A stretch of 57,212 bases of DNA, from assembly GCA_019247495.1 (NCBI GenBank), contig JAFAOU010000164.1, positions 1 to 57,212 of the forward strand, in the 5' to 3' direction. Below are positions 16,701 through 25,477 of this stretch, piece after piece. Numbering within the stretch: the stretch's first letter is position 1; each line of letters begins with the position of its first letter. The notes beneath the pieces were generated by a model, which was given only the letters and a program-made list of their open reading frames with translations, was not told the DNA's origin and made no database searches. The DNA is from Acidobacteriota bacterium. GTDB taxonomy: Bacteria; Acidobacteriota; Thermoanaerobaculia; Gp7-AA8. Both the position numbers and the translations under genes were made by a program.

Positions 16701-18145
16701 AGACGACGCTGCTCACCGCCGCCGCGCTTACGCTCGCGCTGAATCCTGCATTTGCGCAGGTTGAAACGACTCCGCCCCCTCCCGCCGCGCCGCGGCAGTT
16801 GCAGATTCCGAAGCCTGTCGAAAAGACGCTCGCAAACGGCTTGCGCGTCATCGTCATCGAGAAGAAAGGCGTGCCACTCGTCGCGGCGCGGCTGCTGATC
16901 AAGAATGGCGGCGAAGCGGATCCTGCCAATCTGCCTGGCCTCGCCGACACGACCGCGTCGCTGCTGACAAAAGGCACCACCACCAAATCCGCGGAGGAGA
17001 TCGCGCGAGGCATCGAAGCACTCGGCGCAACGCTCGACACCGGCGCCGGATGGGACGAATCGTCGGCCGACGTCAGCGTGATGTCGTCCAAACTTCCGCA
17101 AGCGCTCGGATTTCTCGCGGACGTCGTGCGCCATCCGACGTTCAAGCAGGAAGAGATCGATCGCCTGCGCCAACAGAACGTCGACGCGCTTTCGGTTGCG
17201 ATGAAGCAGCCGGGCCGCCTAGCCAGCTTCGTGATGGCGCACGCAATATTTGGCGCCACGCCGTACGGCCATTACCTCGGCGGCACGCCAGAGTCGCTGA
17301 AGCGGATCAAGCGCGACGACATCGTCACCTTCCATCGCAACTACTACCGCCCCGATAACGCCATCCTGGTCCTCGGCGGCGACATCGCGCCGGCCAAAGC
17401 GTTCGCGACAGCACAGGAGTTGTTCGGCGGATGGAAGCCAGCAGCGAATTCGCACCTTGAGGAGCCTGCGGCGGTGAAAGAGTTTCCGTCGTCACATGTG
17501 ATCGTGGTCGACATGCCGTCCGCGGGACAGGCCGCGGTCGTGGCCGGCCGTCCCGGACTGCGCCGCGCCGATCCCGCCTATCACCTGTCGCTCGTGACCA
17601 ATTCAATCCTCGGCGGCGGCTATTCGTCGCGGCTGAACGAAGAGATTCGCATCAAGCGCGGACTCAGTTACGGCGCGAACAGCTCGTTCGATCTCCGCCG
17701 CGACGTCGGTCCGTTCACGGCGACTGTCCAGACGAAAAACGAATCGGCCGGCGAAGTGGCGGGACTCGTCGTCGATGAATTGAACAAGCTCGGAACGACG
17801 CCAGTTGCCGACGACGAGCTCGGACCGCGCAAGGCCGTCCTCATCGGCGGCTTCGGACGCCAGCTCGAAACGAACTCCGGCCTCGTCGGCCGCATCGGGA
17901 CACTCGCGCTGTACGGGTTGAGCCTTGACGAGATCAATCGCTACATCAGCGGCGTCCAGGCGATCAGTGCCGCCGACATCCAGAAGTTCGCCGCAGCACA
18001 CCTCGGCGGCAACGACGCGAGCATCGTCATCGTCGGCGACGCAAAGAAGTTTCTGCCCAAACTGCAGGAGCGCTTCAAGAATGTCGAAGTAATTCCGATC
18101 GACGAGCTGGATGTGAATTCGCCGACGTTGCGGAAGGCGAAGTAA
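16697..18145 (+). CDS. M16 family protein, non-catalytic partner
   Basis: The 482-residue protein has a signal peptide (about 1-21, LNPAFAQ). An M16 fold follows with LANGLRVIVIEKKGVPLVAA near 40. The position of the zinc motif reads GLADTTASLL, so the HXXEH residues are missing. The second domain keeps FHRNYYRPDNAILVLGGD and the RIKRGLSYGANSSF segment that shapes the substrate pocket. This is the usual inactive partner of a periplasmic M16 pair. It overlaps the catalytic gene by 4 bp and is followed by a strong inverted repeat. Confidence 0.9.
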   Translation: MKTTLLTAAALTLALNPAFAQVETTPPPPAAPRQLQIPKPVEKTLANGLRVIVIEKKGVPLVAARLLIKNGGEADPANLPGLADTTASLLTKGTTTKSAEEIARGIEALGATLDTGAGWDESSADVSVMSSKLPQALGFLADVVRHPTFKQEEIDRLRQQNVDALSVAMKQPGRLASFVMAHAIFGATPYGHYLGGTPESLKRIKRDDIVTFHRNYYRPDNAILVLGGDIAPAKAFATAQELFGGWKPAANSHLEEPAAVKEFPSSHVIVVDMPSAGQAAVVAGRPGLRRADPAYHLSLVTNSILGGGYSSRLNEEIRIKRGLSYGANSSFDLRRDVGPFTATVQTKNESAGEVAGLVVDELNKLGTTPVADDELGPRKAVLIGGFGRQLETNSGLVGRIGTLALYGLSLDEINRYISGVQAISAADIQKFAAAHLGGNDASIVIVGDAKKFLPKLQERFKNVEVIPIDELDVNSPTLRKAK

Positions 18146-18149
18146 CGGT

Positions 18150-18253
18150 CGTAGCGCCGCCGGCTCGGCGGCTGGACCGCCAGCGGCTCGCTGGCGTTGT
18201 TGGCCTTGCCGCCGAGCCGGCGGCGGTCCAGCCGGCGGGCCGCCGGCGCTACG
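18150..18253. repeat. Large GC-rich inverted repeat with CGTAGCG ends
   Basis: It starts CGTAGCGCCGCCGGCTCGG and ends CCGCCGGCGCTACG; the inner parts (CGGCTGGACCGCC and GGCGGTCCAGCCG) also pair. It fills the gap between the convergent M16 and DUF2891 genes and could end transcription from both sides. No T tract is present. Confidence 0.8.
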
Positions 18254-18255
18254 TT

Positions 18256-19308
18256 CTACTTTCCGAGTCCTCTTCCGGTCGTGAGGTAGACCGCGAACGA
18301 TCCTAGCCAGTGGCCGCCTTCGCAGTGCGCGCCGGTGACCGAGGCGAGGCCAGCGTCGCGATGCGCTGACGCGATCCTGCGGAGCGAGGCGATTCGCGGA
18401 TCGCTCTTCGGCAATCCCGAGACGATTCCCTCCAGCATCCACGCCCGGCTGAGATTCAATCCATCGAGATGGGCGAGCTTCGGATCGCTCGGATCGACGA
18501 CGACCTCCGGATGCAACGAGCCGAAGCGCGGCAGGAAGCCGATCAGCCACGCCCCGTATTGCGGCGGCGGCAGCACGCGCCGCATCACATCCGCCTCGGC
18601 GAGGCACGGCGAGAGGAAGTCTTCACCGGACGGTTCATACGTCAATGGGCACGACTTGTCGTCCCTGTAGAAACGCTTCGCGGCATCGCGCGCGAGCTGC
18701 TTCAGCGACGCATCGTTCGTCGAATCGATGATGAGTCCGAGCGCAAACGCCGTCTGACTGTGCTCTCCCGATCGGACCGGATGCGACAACTTCGGCAGCC
18801 ACGTCGCCAACCGTTCGTTAGCGGCCTGCTCGAGCGGACGAAGGTTCGCCGACAACTCGCGCGCGAGCGGATCGTCCCATTCGCGAAGTTCGGCAGCGAG
18901 CTGCAACAGCCACGCGAGTCCGTACGGCCGCTCGAAACTAGCCCGCCCATCGCCTCGCAGATACGCCGCTTCTTCCGCGACGTTGTCCGCGGTCAGACTC
19001 TGCGCCAATGCTGCGCGCGCAGCCGAAGCGAACGATGCATCCGGAAACGTCCGCGCCAACCGCGCCAGCAACCAGTGTCCATGCACCGAGGAATGCCAGT
19101 CATAACACCCGTAAAACGCCGGCGTCAGCGCCCGAGGCGCCGCGACATCCGCATCGCTGTTCAAGTTGTGCGCAATCTTGTTCGGATACTCCCTGTGCAC
19201 GCACGCGAGCGCGAGGTTCGCAAACCGCTCGGCGGCGTGCGCATCAAATTCGGCAGCGTGGATTGAGGTAGAAAATAACAGGGTGGCGACGAGCGCAAAG
19301 CGATTCAT
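18256..19308 (-). CDS. DUF2891 family secreted protein
   Basis: The 350-residue protein has a signal peptide (about 1-18, ending SIHAAE). A mostly helical domain follows with motifs FYGCYDWHSSVHGHWLLARL near 75, YGLAWLLQLAAEL near 130 and HWLGSFAVYLTTGRGLGK at the end. These match the DUF2891 family, which resembles alpha/alpha toroid glycan-acting folds; its activity is not established to my knowledge. HSSVHGHW may hold functional histidines. It stands alone on the minus strand between two inverted repeats. Confidence 0.85.
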   Translation of the reverse strand: MNRFALVATLLFSTSIHAAEFDAHAAERFANLALACVHREYPNKIAHNLNSDADVAAPRALTPAFYGCYDWHSSVHGHWLLARLARTFPDASFASAARAALAQSLTADNVAEEAAYLRGDGRASFERPYGLAWLLQLAAELREWDDPLARELSANLRPLEQAANERLATWLPKLSHPVRSGEHSQTAFALGLIIDSTNDASLKQLARDAAKRFYRDDKSCPLTYEPSGEDFLSPCLAEADVMRRVLPPPQYGAWLIGFLPRFGSLHPEVVVDPSDPKLAHLDGLNLSRAWMLEGIVSGLPKSDPRIASLRRIASAHRDAGLASVTGAHCEGGHWLGSFAVYLTTGRGLGK

Positions 19309-19350
19309 GCGCGCAACTCTACAGCGCCGCGCGACCCCGCCGGCGAAAGC

Positions 19351-19547
19351 CGGCGTGAGAACCGTAGCCCAAGCCTTCAGGCGTGGGAAAGAAAACGAGC
19401 CCAGTCATGGGAGCCCGCGTGAGCGGGCGAAAGAACGTCTTCTGCGATCGTCGCCGAACCCGTTCTTTCGCGCGCTGAAGCGCGCTCCGGAGTCTGCGTG
19501 CGTCGTTCGTCCCCCGCCTGAAGGCGGGGGCTACGGTTCTTACGCCG
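19351..19547. repeat. Nested inverted repeat of REP type
   Basis: CGGCGTGAGAACCGTAGCC at 19351-19369 pairs with 19529-19547 with one mismatch. Inside are GTGAGCGGGCGAAAGAACG-like and CGTTCTTTCGCGCGC stretches that also pair, and CCCCGCCTGAAGGCGGGG forms a small hairpin at 19512-19529. This 276-bp gap (19309-19584) contains no gene that I can support. Confidence 0.8.
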
Positions 19548-19584
19548 CCTACGGCGACGATGCGAATCACGTCATCCGCAACCG

Positions 19585-19749
19585 CTACTTGTGCATGTGC
19601 ATCAGGATGTAGCCGACCAGCGCAAGCGCGAGGACGACGATCACGATGATCGTGATCATCGCTGAGTGTGAGGAGCCGCTTGTGGCGGTGTGTTCGTAGA
19701 CGACTTTGCGCGAGACGCGTTCGTCGTCTTCAGGCGGAAGTTCTGACAT
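19585..19749 (-). CDS. Small single-span membrane protein
   Basis: The 54-residue protein has an acidic N-terminus (SELPPEDDERVSRKV) and one hydrophobic segment (ITIIVIVVLALALVGYILM) with a short His/Lys tail. I do not recognise a family. The start at 19749 overlaps the end of the MFS gene by 20 bp, so it is probably co-translated with the transporter. It may be a small accessory subunit; that is inference. Confidence 0.6.
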   Translation of the reverse strand: MSELPPEDDERVSRKVVYEHTATSGSSHSAMITIIVIVVLALALVGYILMHMHK

Positions 19750-20920
19750 GCTCGGGTTCGGCAGCAAGTGAAGTGCCACCGAGCCTCGCGGATGTCACGG
19801 CGAAGATCGGGATCGCGAAACAGCTCAGCGCCGCCGCGATCAGAAACGCATTTCCTAGACCATAGCGCTGGCCGATTGCGCCGATGCCGAAGGAGCCGAG
19901 GCCGATGCCGGTATCGAAGGCCCAGACGATCGATCCGAACGTTCGCGCGCGGCGGGCGGGATCGGTGCTGCCGAGGATGATCGTCACGAAGGCGGGATAG
20001 ACGGCGCCGAAGCCGACGCCGAAGATGGTGGCCGACGCGATCATCTCCCAGCGCGTGTGTGCGATGCCGAGCCAGCCGAACGCCAACGGAACCAGCACCA
20101 GGCCGGGATAGAGCATCCACTTCGGTCCGATCCTGTCGCCGAGGTGCGAGAAGCAGACCCGGAAGAGGACCAGCGAGATCGCGTAGGTCGTCAGGTAAAT
20201 CGCCACCGGCGTGATGTGGCGTTCGATGGCGATGATGGCCGCGTAGCTGGTCATGCCGCCGTAGCCGAACGACGCCACGGCCAGCGACGACGCGGCGGCG
20301 ATGACGCGCCAGTCCCAGGCGTCGGAAACGACGAGCCGGCGTTTGGCGGGACCTTGTTCGTCGGCGCGCAGGATCAGCGCGCCGAACACCATCATCACAG
20401 AGATGATCGTCAACTCCGTGCAGAGCGTCGTCCAGCCGAAGTGGAAGACCCACAATCCGACCGCCGGCGCGATGGCGATGGCGCTGCTGCTCGCCAAACC
20501 CCAGTAGGCCATCCCCTGCGTCCGCCGCGATTCGGGGATGTACTCGCTCATGAGCGCCGACGCCGAGGCCATGAGGCCGGACCAGACCGCGCCGTGAATC
20601 GCCCCGATGATGAACAGCAGCGGAAGGTGCCGCACCACGCCGTACGCCGCCGAGAACCCGACGAAGAGGATCGATGCGGTGATCAGGAACCGGCGCCGTC
20701 CGAAGTGGTCGGCCAGACTTCCCATCACCGGCGCTGAGAACGCGCTCGCGAATGTGTACACCGAGAGGAACCACCCCGCCTCCGCCTTCGAACCGCCGAG
20801 GTCGAGAATGCGAAACGGGATGGCCGGCAGCAGCTGGAACGCCGAGAAGAAGGTGACGAACGCGTACACCCAAAGCATCGCGAAGCGGGGCGTAAACAGT
20901 GGATCGCGAACCGGCGGCAT
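19730..20920 (-). CDS. MFS transporter
   Basis: The 396-residue protein has twelve predicted hydrophobic segments. The first cytoplasmic loop carries GSLADHFGRRRFLI near 62-75, the MFS signature. A second related motif (HLGDRIGPK) is near 265. The substrate cannot be told from sequence; the family includes drug and sugar exporters. It starts 24 bp after the stop of a receiver gene and may share its transcript. A 54-residue membrane protein overlaps its 3' end. Confidence 0.9.
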   Translation of the reverse strand: MPPVRDPLFTPRFAMLWVYAFVTFFSAFQLLPAIPFRILDLGGSKAEAGWFLSVYTFASAFSAPVMGSLADHFGRRRFLITASILFVGFSAAYGVVRHLPLLFIIGAIHGAVWSGLMASASALMSEYIPESRRTQGMAYWGLASSSAIAIAPAVGLWVFHFGWTTLCTELTIISVMMVFGALILRADEQGPAKRRLVVSDAWDWRVIAAASSLAVASFGYGGMTSYAAIIAIERHITPVAIYLTTYAISLVLFRVCFSHLGDRIGPKWMLYPGLVLVPLAFGWLGIAHTRWEMIASATIFGVGFGAVYPAFVTIILGSTDPARRARTFGSIVWAFDTGIGLGSFGIGAIGQRYGLGNAFLIAAALSCFAIPIFAVTSARLGGTSLAAEPEHVRTSA

Positions 20921-20944
20921 GCGCCGCGATTGTACGTGGAGGTC

Positions 20945-21322
20945 CTAGTTCGCTGGCTCGTCGTCAGCGCAGGCAGTGGCCTCGGCGAGGAGCGCGTTGA
21001 GATCGAACGGCTTCTCGATGAACCGCACGGCGGGCGGGATCTTTTCGAGCGCTTTGGAACCGAATGCCGTCACGACGATAACGTTGGCCAGCATCTCAGG
21101 CCGATGTTCGTTCAGGTACTTCACGACCGCGAAGCCGTCGATGCGCGGCATCATCAGATCGAGCGTGATGACCTTGTAGTCGTGTTGCAGCACCTTCTCG
21201 ATTGCCTCGGCACCATCGCGCGCGCTTTCGACGATGAAGCCGTTGCGTGTGAGTATCCGCGTGACAAGAACACGAATGCCCGGATCGTCGTCGACGACCA
21301 AGGCGCGCCGCTCACCGGTCAC
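20945..21322 (-). CDS. Single-domain response regulator
   Basis: The 125-residue protein is a bare receiver: acidic pair in ALVVDDDPG, phosphoacceptor Asp in VITLDLMMPRIDG, Thr in VVTAFG, and Lys in FIEKPFD. There is no output domain, so it should act by protein contact or phosphotransfer. I place the start at the GTG at 21322, which has GGAGGAGG just ahead; the frame also has a GTG at 21334. It is similar to the receiver at 21407-21793 and lies downstream of the KaiC-like gene and hybrid kinase. Confidence 0.85.
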   Translation of the reverse strand: MTGERRALVVDDDPGIRVLVTRILTRNGFIVESARDGAEAIEKVLQHDYKVITLDLMMPRIDGFAVVKYLNEHRPEMLANVIVVTAFGSKALEKIPPAVRFIEKPFDLNALLAEATACADDEPAN

Positions 21323-21406
21323 GGCCTCCTCCACAAACCAGCACAGTCACAGCAGCGGGAGGTAGCAACGCAAGCGCCAACGTGCACACGCAGCGTTGCA
21401 ATCGCG

Positions 21407-21793
21407 TTACGGCGTCATCGCGGCGGGCCGAGCCGTACGCGTCGGAAACGCCTTTTCCGCGAGTGCGACCAGCATCTGCAGATCGAACGGTTTCCCCAGC
21501 ACGCCGACGACCCTATCCGAAGGGACTTTGTCGACGAGGCCGGGGACGGCTGCGGTCATGACGATAATCTTCGGGCGCTTGCCGTCGAGCGTTTCGAGGA
21601 ACGCGAGGACGCCGAAACCGTCGGTGCGCGGCATCATCAGATCGAGTACGACCAGGTCGAACGACTGGACCTTCAGGCACTCGATCGCGGCCTCGCCATC
21701 GATCGCGCTCTGGACCTTGTCGCCGCGCCGCGTGAAGACGCGTGTCACCAGCGTTCGGATTGCTACGTCATCATCAACTACCAGGACGTTCAT
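21407..21793 (-). CDS. Single-domain response regulator
   Basis: The 128-residue protein is a bare receiver with VLVVDDDVA, the phosphoacceptor Asp in LVVLDLMMPRTDG, Thr in VMTAAV and Lys in VLGKPFD. It begins 5 bp after the hybrid kinase stop, so it is surely in the same operon and a likely partner of that kinase. The C-terminal tail is Ala/Arg/Pro-rich. The paralogous receiver follows after 84 bp. Confidence 0.88.
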   Translation of the reverse strand: MNVLVVDDDVAIRTLVTRVFTRRGDKVQSAIDGEAAIECLKVQSFDLVVLDLMMPRTDGFGVLAFLETLDGKRPKIIVMTAAVPGLVDKVPSDRVVGVLGKPFDLQMLVALAEKAFPTRTARPAAMTP

Positions 21794-21798
21794 CGTGA

Positions 21799-23907
21799 TC
21801 AGTTCCGCTTGAGCGCCTCGATTGCGCGAGCCAGCTCCACCGGTTCCACCGGCTTCTGAATGTATTTTTGAAAACCCGACGCGAGGATGCGGCTGCGATC
21901 CTCGGGGCGGCCATACGCGGTCAGCGCCATCGTCGGGATGTGCCGCCCGATTTCCGGCTCGATCTCGCGCAGGCGGCGCATCATCGCGTAACCGTCCTCG
22001 CCGGGCATGGCGATATCGCTGACGACGATGTCGGCGGGAAAACTACGAAGCATCTTCACCGCCGCTGCGACGGATGTGACCGCGCGAGCTTCGGCGCCCA
22101 GCTGGCAGAGGACGAGCGCGACCAGCTTTCCTGCTTCATCGTCATCGTCCACCACGAGAACGCGGGTTCCGTTCAGCTTCGGCATCTCTGCCTTCGTCCC
22201 CAGCTGCTCCAACTCCGACGGATCGACACGCACGGCCAGCAGCGGCAACGTAATGGTGAAGGTCGTCCCGCTGCCGATGCCATCGCTCGCGACGGAGACT
22301 TGTCCGCCGTGGAGCGTAACGAGATGCCGCACGATGGCCAGACCGAGGCCGAGGCCGGCTTGCTGGCGCACGGTGGTGTTGTCGAACTGACGGAATCGCT
22401 CGAAAACGTACGGCAGAAACTCGGGGCTGATGCCCTGCCCGCTGTCGGATACGCGCAGGATCGCTTTGCTATCGGAACAGTGCAGCGTCACGGACACGCG
22501 TCCGCCCTCGGGCGTGAACTTGATGGCGTTCGAAAGCAGATTCCAGATGACCTGATGGAGCCGCGTCTCGTCGCCGTAGACGCTGAGCGGCCGTTCATCG
22601 ATGTCGGTCTCGACGCTGATGTGGCGTTCCTCGGCCCGAGCGTGAAACATCTCCACGACCGCTTCCACGACCGGCCGAAGTTCGACTGGCGCGAGGTCGA
22701 CGCGAAGTTTGCCGGCGATGATGCGCGAGACGTCGAGCAGATCCTCGACCAGCCGCGCCTGCACGCGCGTACTGCTCTCGATCATCTCGATTGCCGCCGC
22801 GACGTCGCCCTGCTCCATCCCGTCGGACTTGAGCATCTGCACCCATCCCAGGATGCCGGTCATCGGCGTGCGGAGCTCATGCGCGAGCGTCGCGAGGAAA
22901 TCGTCTTTGGCGCGGTTGGCGTCCTGCGCTTCGCGATACAGCCGCGCGTTCTGCACGGCCACGGACGCCATCTGCGCGAGTTGCGTGAGCACCGTTTCGT
23001 CCTCGCTCGTGAAAGCCGCGTTCGGTTTCTCGGCGAGCATCAGCAGACCGGCCGGCTCTCCTTCGCGTTCCAGCAGCGGCGCCGCCAGCACAGCGCGCAG
23101 CTCTTCGAATCGTGGCGTGCCGCCGAATTGCTTCAACTGCTCGCCAGTCAGCTTGACGGAGCCGCGGATCTGATGCGCGATCGCGTCGAGCAGCTCCTCC
23201 GAGCGCTGGTCGATCCCGTGCCGCGTTCCGCTCGCATCCGCGGACATCGCCACGATCGTTCGCCGCGTGGCGTTCTCACTCACTTTCAGCCAGATCAACG
23301 CAAACGCGGAATTGATCACCTTCGCCGCCTGATCGGTAATCATTTTCAGGACGTCGTCGAGCGATAACGCCGAGGCGATTGCGAGCGAGGCCTCCGCGAG
23401 CCCGGACAACCGCAGTGCCGAGGCGCGCTCGTTCTCCAGCAGCGTCTGTTGCTCGGCCAGCAGGTCGCGGATGTCGTACTGGCGAAGCCGGCTACGCAAC
23501 GACGTCCGGACCGAGCTGAGTAACGTCTTGACGTGAATGGGACGATCGACGAGCGTCACATGCGCATGCGGCCCAAGTGCCTCGAATGAACGCGCGGCGC
23601 GATCCATCTCCGGCTGCGCCACGAAAATCATCAGCGGGATTTCCGACCACGGCGGTTGGTCAGCGAACATGGCGGCCAGCCGCCGCATCGCACGTGGCGT
23701 CAAGGCCTCGGCTGTGACGATGGCCAGCCCGGCACCCAGTTCGATGCCGCGACACAGCTCTTCCGCATCCGAACAGGCCTCGGACGCGAAGCCTGCCCGC
23801 GACAGAATCTGCACGGTCGTCTCCGCGTCCCGCCCCGTCGGTGCGAGGAGCAGAATGCGGAGCGGCCGGCCGTCGGCCTCAACCTCCTGTTCGATCAGTG
23901 CTGTCAT
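21799..23907 (-). CDS. Hybrid histidine kinase: pseudo-receiver, GAF, kinase, receiver
   Basis: The 702-residue protein has no membrane segment. Domains in order: a receiver-like fold at about 15-135 without a phosphoacceptor Asp (LAIVTAEALTP in its place); a linker helix; a GAF domain at about 175-325; HisKA with the His in LATLAHELRTPM near 345; an ATP-binding domain with NLLSNAIKFTPEG near 460 and GLGLAIV; and a C-terminal receiver with Asp in IVVSDIAMPGEDG near 640. It overlaps the KaiC-like gene by 4 bp (ATGA), so the ATPase and kinase are coupled. The input is probably cytoplasmic. Confidence 0.9.
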   Translation of the reverse strand: MTALIEQEVEADGRPLRILLLAPTGRDAETTVQILSRAGFASEACSDAEELCRGIELGAGLAIVTAEALTPRAMRRLAAMFADQPPWSEIPLMIFVAQPEMDRAARSFEALGPHAHVTLVDRPIHVKTLLSSVRTSLRSRLRQYDIRDLLAEQQTLLENERASALRLSGLAEASLAIASALSLDDVLKMITDQAAKVINSAFALIWLKVSENATRRTIVAMSADASGTRHGIDQRSEELLDAIAHQIRGSVKLTGEQLKQFGGTPRFEELRAVLAAPLLEREGEPAGLLMLAEKPNAAFTSEDETVLTQLAQMASVAVQNARLYREAQDANRAKDDFLATLAHELRTPMTGILGWVQMLKSDGMEQGDVAAAIEMIESSTRVQARLVEDLLDVSRIIAGKLRVDLAPVELRPVVEAVVEMFHARAEERHISVETDIDERPLSVYGDETRLHQVIWNLLSNAIKFTPEGGRVSVTLHCSDSKAILRVSDSGQGISPEFLPYVFERFRQFDNTTVRQQAGLGLGLAIVRHLVTLHGGQVSVASDGIGSGTTFTITLPLLAVRVDPSELEQLGTKAEMPKLNGTRVLVVDDDDEAGKLVALVLCQLGAEARAVTSVAAAVKMLRSFPADIVVSDIAMPGEDGYAMMRRLREIEPEIGRHIPTMALTAYGRPEDRSRILASGFQKYIQKPVEPVELARAIEALKRN

Positions 23908-25367
23908 CGCTCTTCGACGATTGGAATCCCGGAAAGAATGCCGCGGAAGTGTTTGAGCGGCGGCCCGACGGTGAGGCCACCTTCGCCCACCGTGAACTCG
24001 CGGATGGCCTTTTCATGGTCGCCGCTGCGCTTCTTCATGACGGAGATGGCCTTATGCAATTCGCCTTCAGCCTCGTAGTAGCGAAGGAGAACCACGCAGT
24101 CGGCCAGATAGCTGACCTCGACCGCCGAGCTCATGTTCGAGCCGATCAGTCCGTGCTGCGCCATGACCAGAATCGTGGCTACGCCGTGATCGCCGAGGTA
24201 CGTCAACATCTCGTGCAGATGCAGCGTAAGGAACCGCTCCTCGGGCATCGCGTTGAGGTAGCCGTTGAGACTATCGATGACGATCGTTCGTGCCCCGTGT
24301 TTTTCGACGGCCTCGCGCACGAGGTTGGCGAACTCGCCCGGCGCAAGCTCGGCAGGATCGACTTGCTGCGCGGTGATGAGATTGTTCTTCACCGCTCCGG
24401 CCAGGTCCATCCCTACCGCCGCGGCACGTTTCATCAGACTGCGCCGGCTTTCGTCAAAGATGAAGAGCGCCGCCCGCTCGCCGCGTCTTGCTGCCGCGAC
24501 GGCGTACTGCGTGGCCAGCGTTGACTTGCCGACGCCGGCCGGACCCATGATCAGGGTGCTCGATCCGATCTCCAATCCGCCGCCAAGAAGTGCGTCGATC
24601 TCCTCGATCCCGCTGGCGAGACGGCCTTCTCCGCCCTCGCCGCCTTCCCGCGCGGCGACCAGCCTCGGATAGAGCTCGATGCCGCCGCGGCGGATGGTGA
24701 AGTCGTGATAGCCGCCGCGGAAGTCGACGCCGCGCAGCTTGATGATTTCCAGCCTCCGCCGAGGCGATCCATACAGCGGCGCGCGCCGTTCCAGCACGAG
24801 CACACCGTGCGGCACGCTGTGGAGTTGGAGATCATTTCCTTCCGAGGTTCGATCATCGAGGAAAAGCGACGTCGCACCGCGGTTCGTGAAGTACTGCTTC
24901 AGCGCGAGAATCTGTTTGCGATACCGAAGATCGCTCTGCGACAACAGCCGGATCTCGGAGAGCGAATCGAGCACGACCCGCTGCGGATTGACGCGTTCCA
25001 CCTGTTCCAGCAAACGCGCGACGGTTTGTCCGAGCTCGATTTCCGCGGGATGGAAAATCGTCGTGTCTTCTTCTTCGCTGATCGTCTCCTCGCGCACGAG
25101 GTGTTCGTGAATCTCGATGCCGTCGAGCGACCATCCATGCGACTTCGCCACAGCATGCAGCTCGCGCCGCGTTTCGGAAAGCGTGATGTAGAGCGCTCTC
25201 TCCCCCAGCTTGACGCCTTCGAGCAGGAACTGCAGCGAAAGCGTGGTCTTGCCAGCGCCGGGGTCGCCCTGAATCAGATAAACGTGATCTTTCGGAAAAC
25301 CGCCGCCGAGAATCGCATCGAGTCCGTCGATTCCCGTCGAGGCCACCGGCTCCGTTGAAACCTGCAT
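23904..25367 (-). CDS. KaiC-like double RecA-fold ATPase
   Basis: The 487-residue protein has two RecA domains, each with a Walker A: GDPGAGKTT near 35 and GPAGVGKST near 275. The first domain has RVVLDSLSEI, the second TIVIDSLNGY. The second ends in YLADCVVLLRYYEAEGELHK, matching the KaiC end. Where KaiC has the phosphorylated Ser-Thr pair, this protein appears to read Ser-Tyr (EVSYLAD). There are no kaiA or kaiB genes nearby, so a signalling rather than clock role is likely. The start at 25367 has GGGAGGG at 25373-25379, inside a hairpin. It heads the operon with the hybrid kinase and two receivers. Confidence 0.9.
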   Translation of the reverse strand: MQVSTEPVASTGIDGLDAILGGGFPKDHVYLIQGDPGAGKTTLSLQFLLEGVKLGERALYITLSETRRELHAVAKSHGWSLDGIEIHEHLVREETISEEEDTTIFHPAEIELGQTVARLLEQVERVNPQRVVLDSLSEIRLLSQSDLRYRKQILALKQYFTNRGATSLFLDDRTSEGNDLQLHSVPHGVLVLERRAPLYGSPRRRLEIIKLRGVDFRGGYHDFTIRRGGIELYPRLVAAREGGEGGEGRLASGIEEIDALLGGGLEIGSSTLIMGPAGVGKSTLATQYAVAAARRGERAALFIFDESRRSLMKRAAAVGMDLAGAVKNNLITAQQVDPAELAPGEFANLVREAVEKHGARTIVIDSLNGYLNAMPEERFLTLHLHEMLTYLGDHGVATILVMAQHGLIGSNMSSAVEVSYLADCVVLLRYYEAEGELHKAISVMKKRSGDHEKAIREFTVGEGGLTVGPPLKHFRGILSGIPIVEER

Positions 25368-25400
25368 TACTACCCTCCCAGCCAACTTTGGCTGGGAGGG
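25368..25400 (-). promoter_or_regulatory. Hairpin masking the ribosome site of the KaiC-like gene
   Basis: In the mRNA sense, CCCTCCCAGCCA (25389-25400 reversed) pairs perfectly with TGGCTGGGAGGG (25373-25384 reversed): a 12-bp stem with a 4-base loop. The Shine-Dalgarno GGGAGGG is the last 7 bases of the 3' arm, 5 bases before the ATG. In the folded state the site is fully paired. I infer translational control, for example by protein, temperature or an upstream ribosome. Confidence 0.75.
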
Positions 25401-25477
25401 ACATTGCAATTGCTGAACCTGTTTTTGCCGCCGCTTACCGGCTTTGAATCAGTAAGTTAGCGACATAGCAGGCCGAA

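Noticed and set aside
17603..18607. 334-residue antisense frame over the M16 partner and DUF2891 genes
   Set aside because: It crosses a palindromic gap and two real genes.
21868..23367. 499-residue antisense frame over the hybrid kinase
   Set aside because: The kinase motifs are intact on the other strand and this frame has no recognisable motif.
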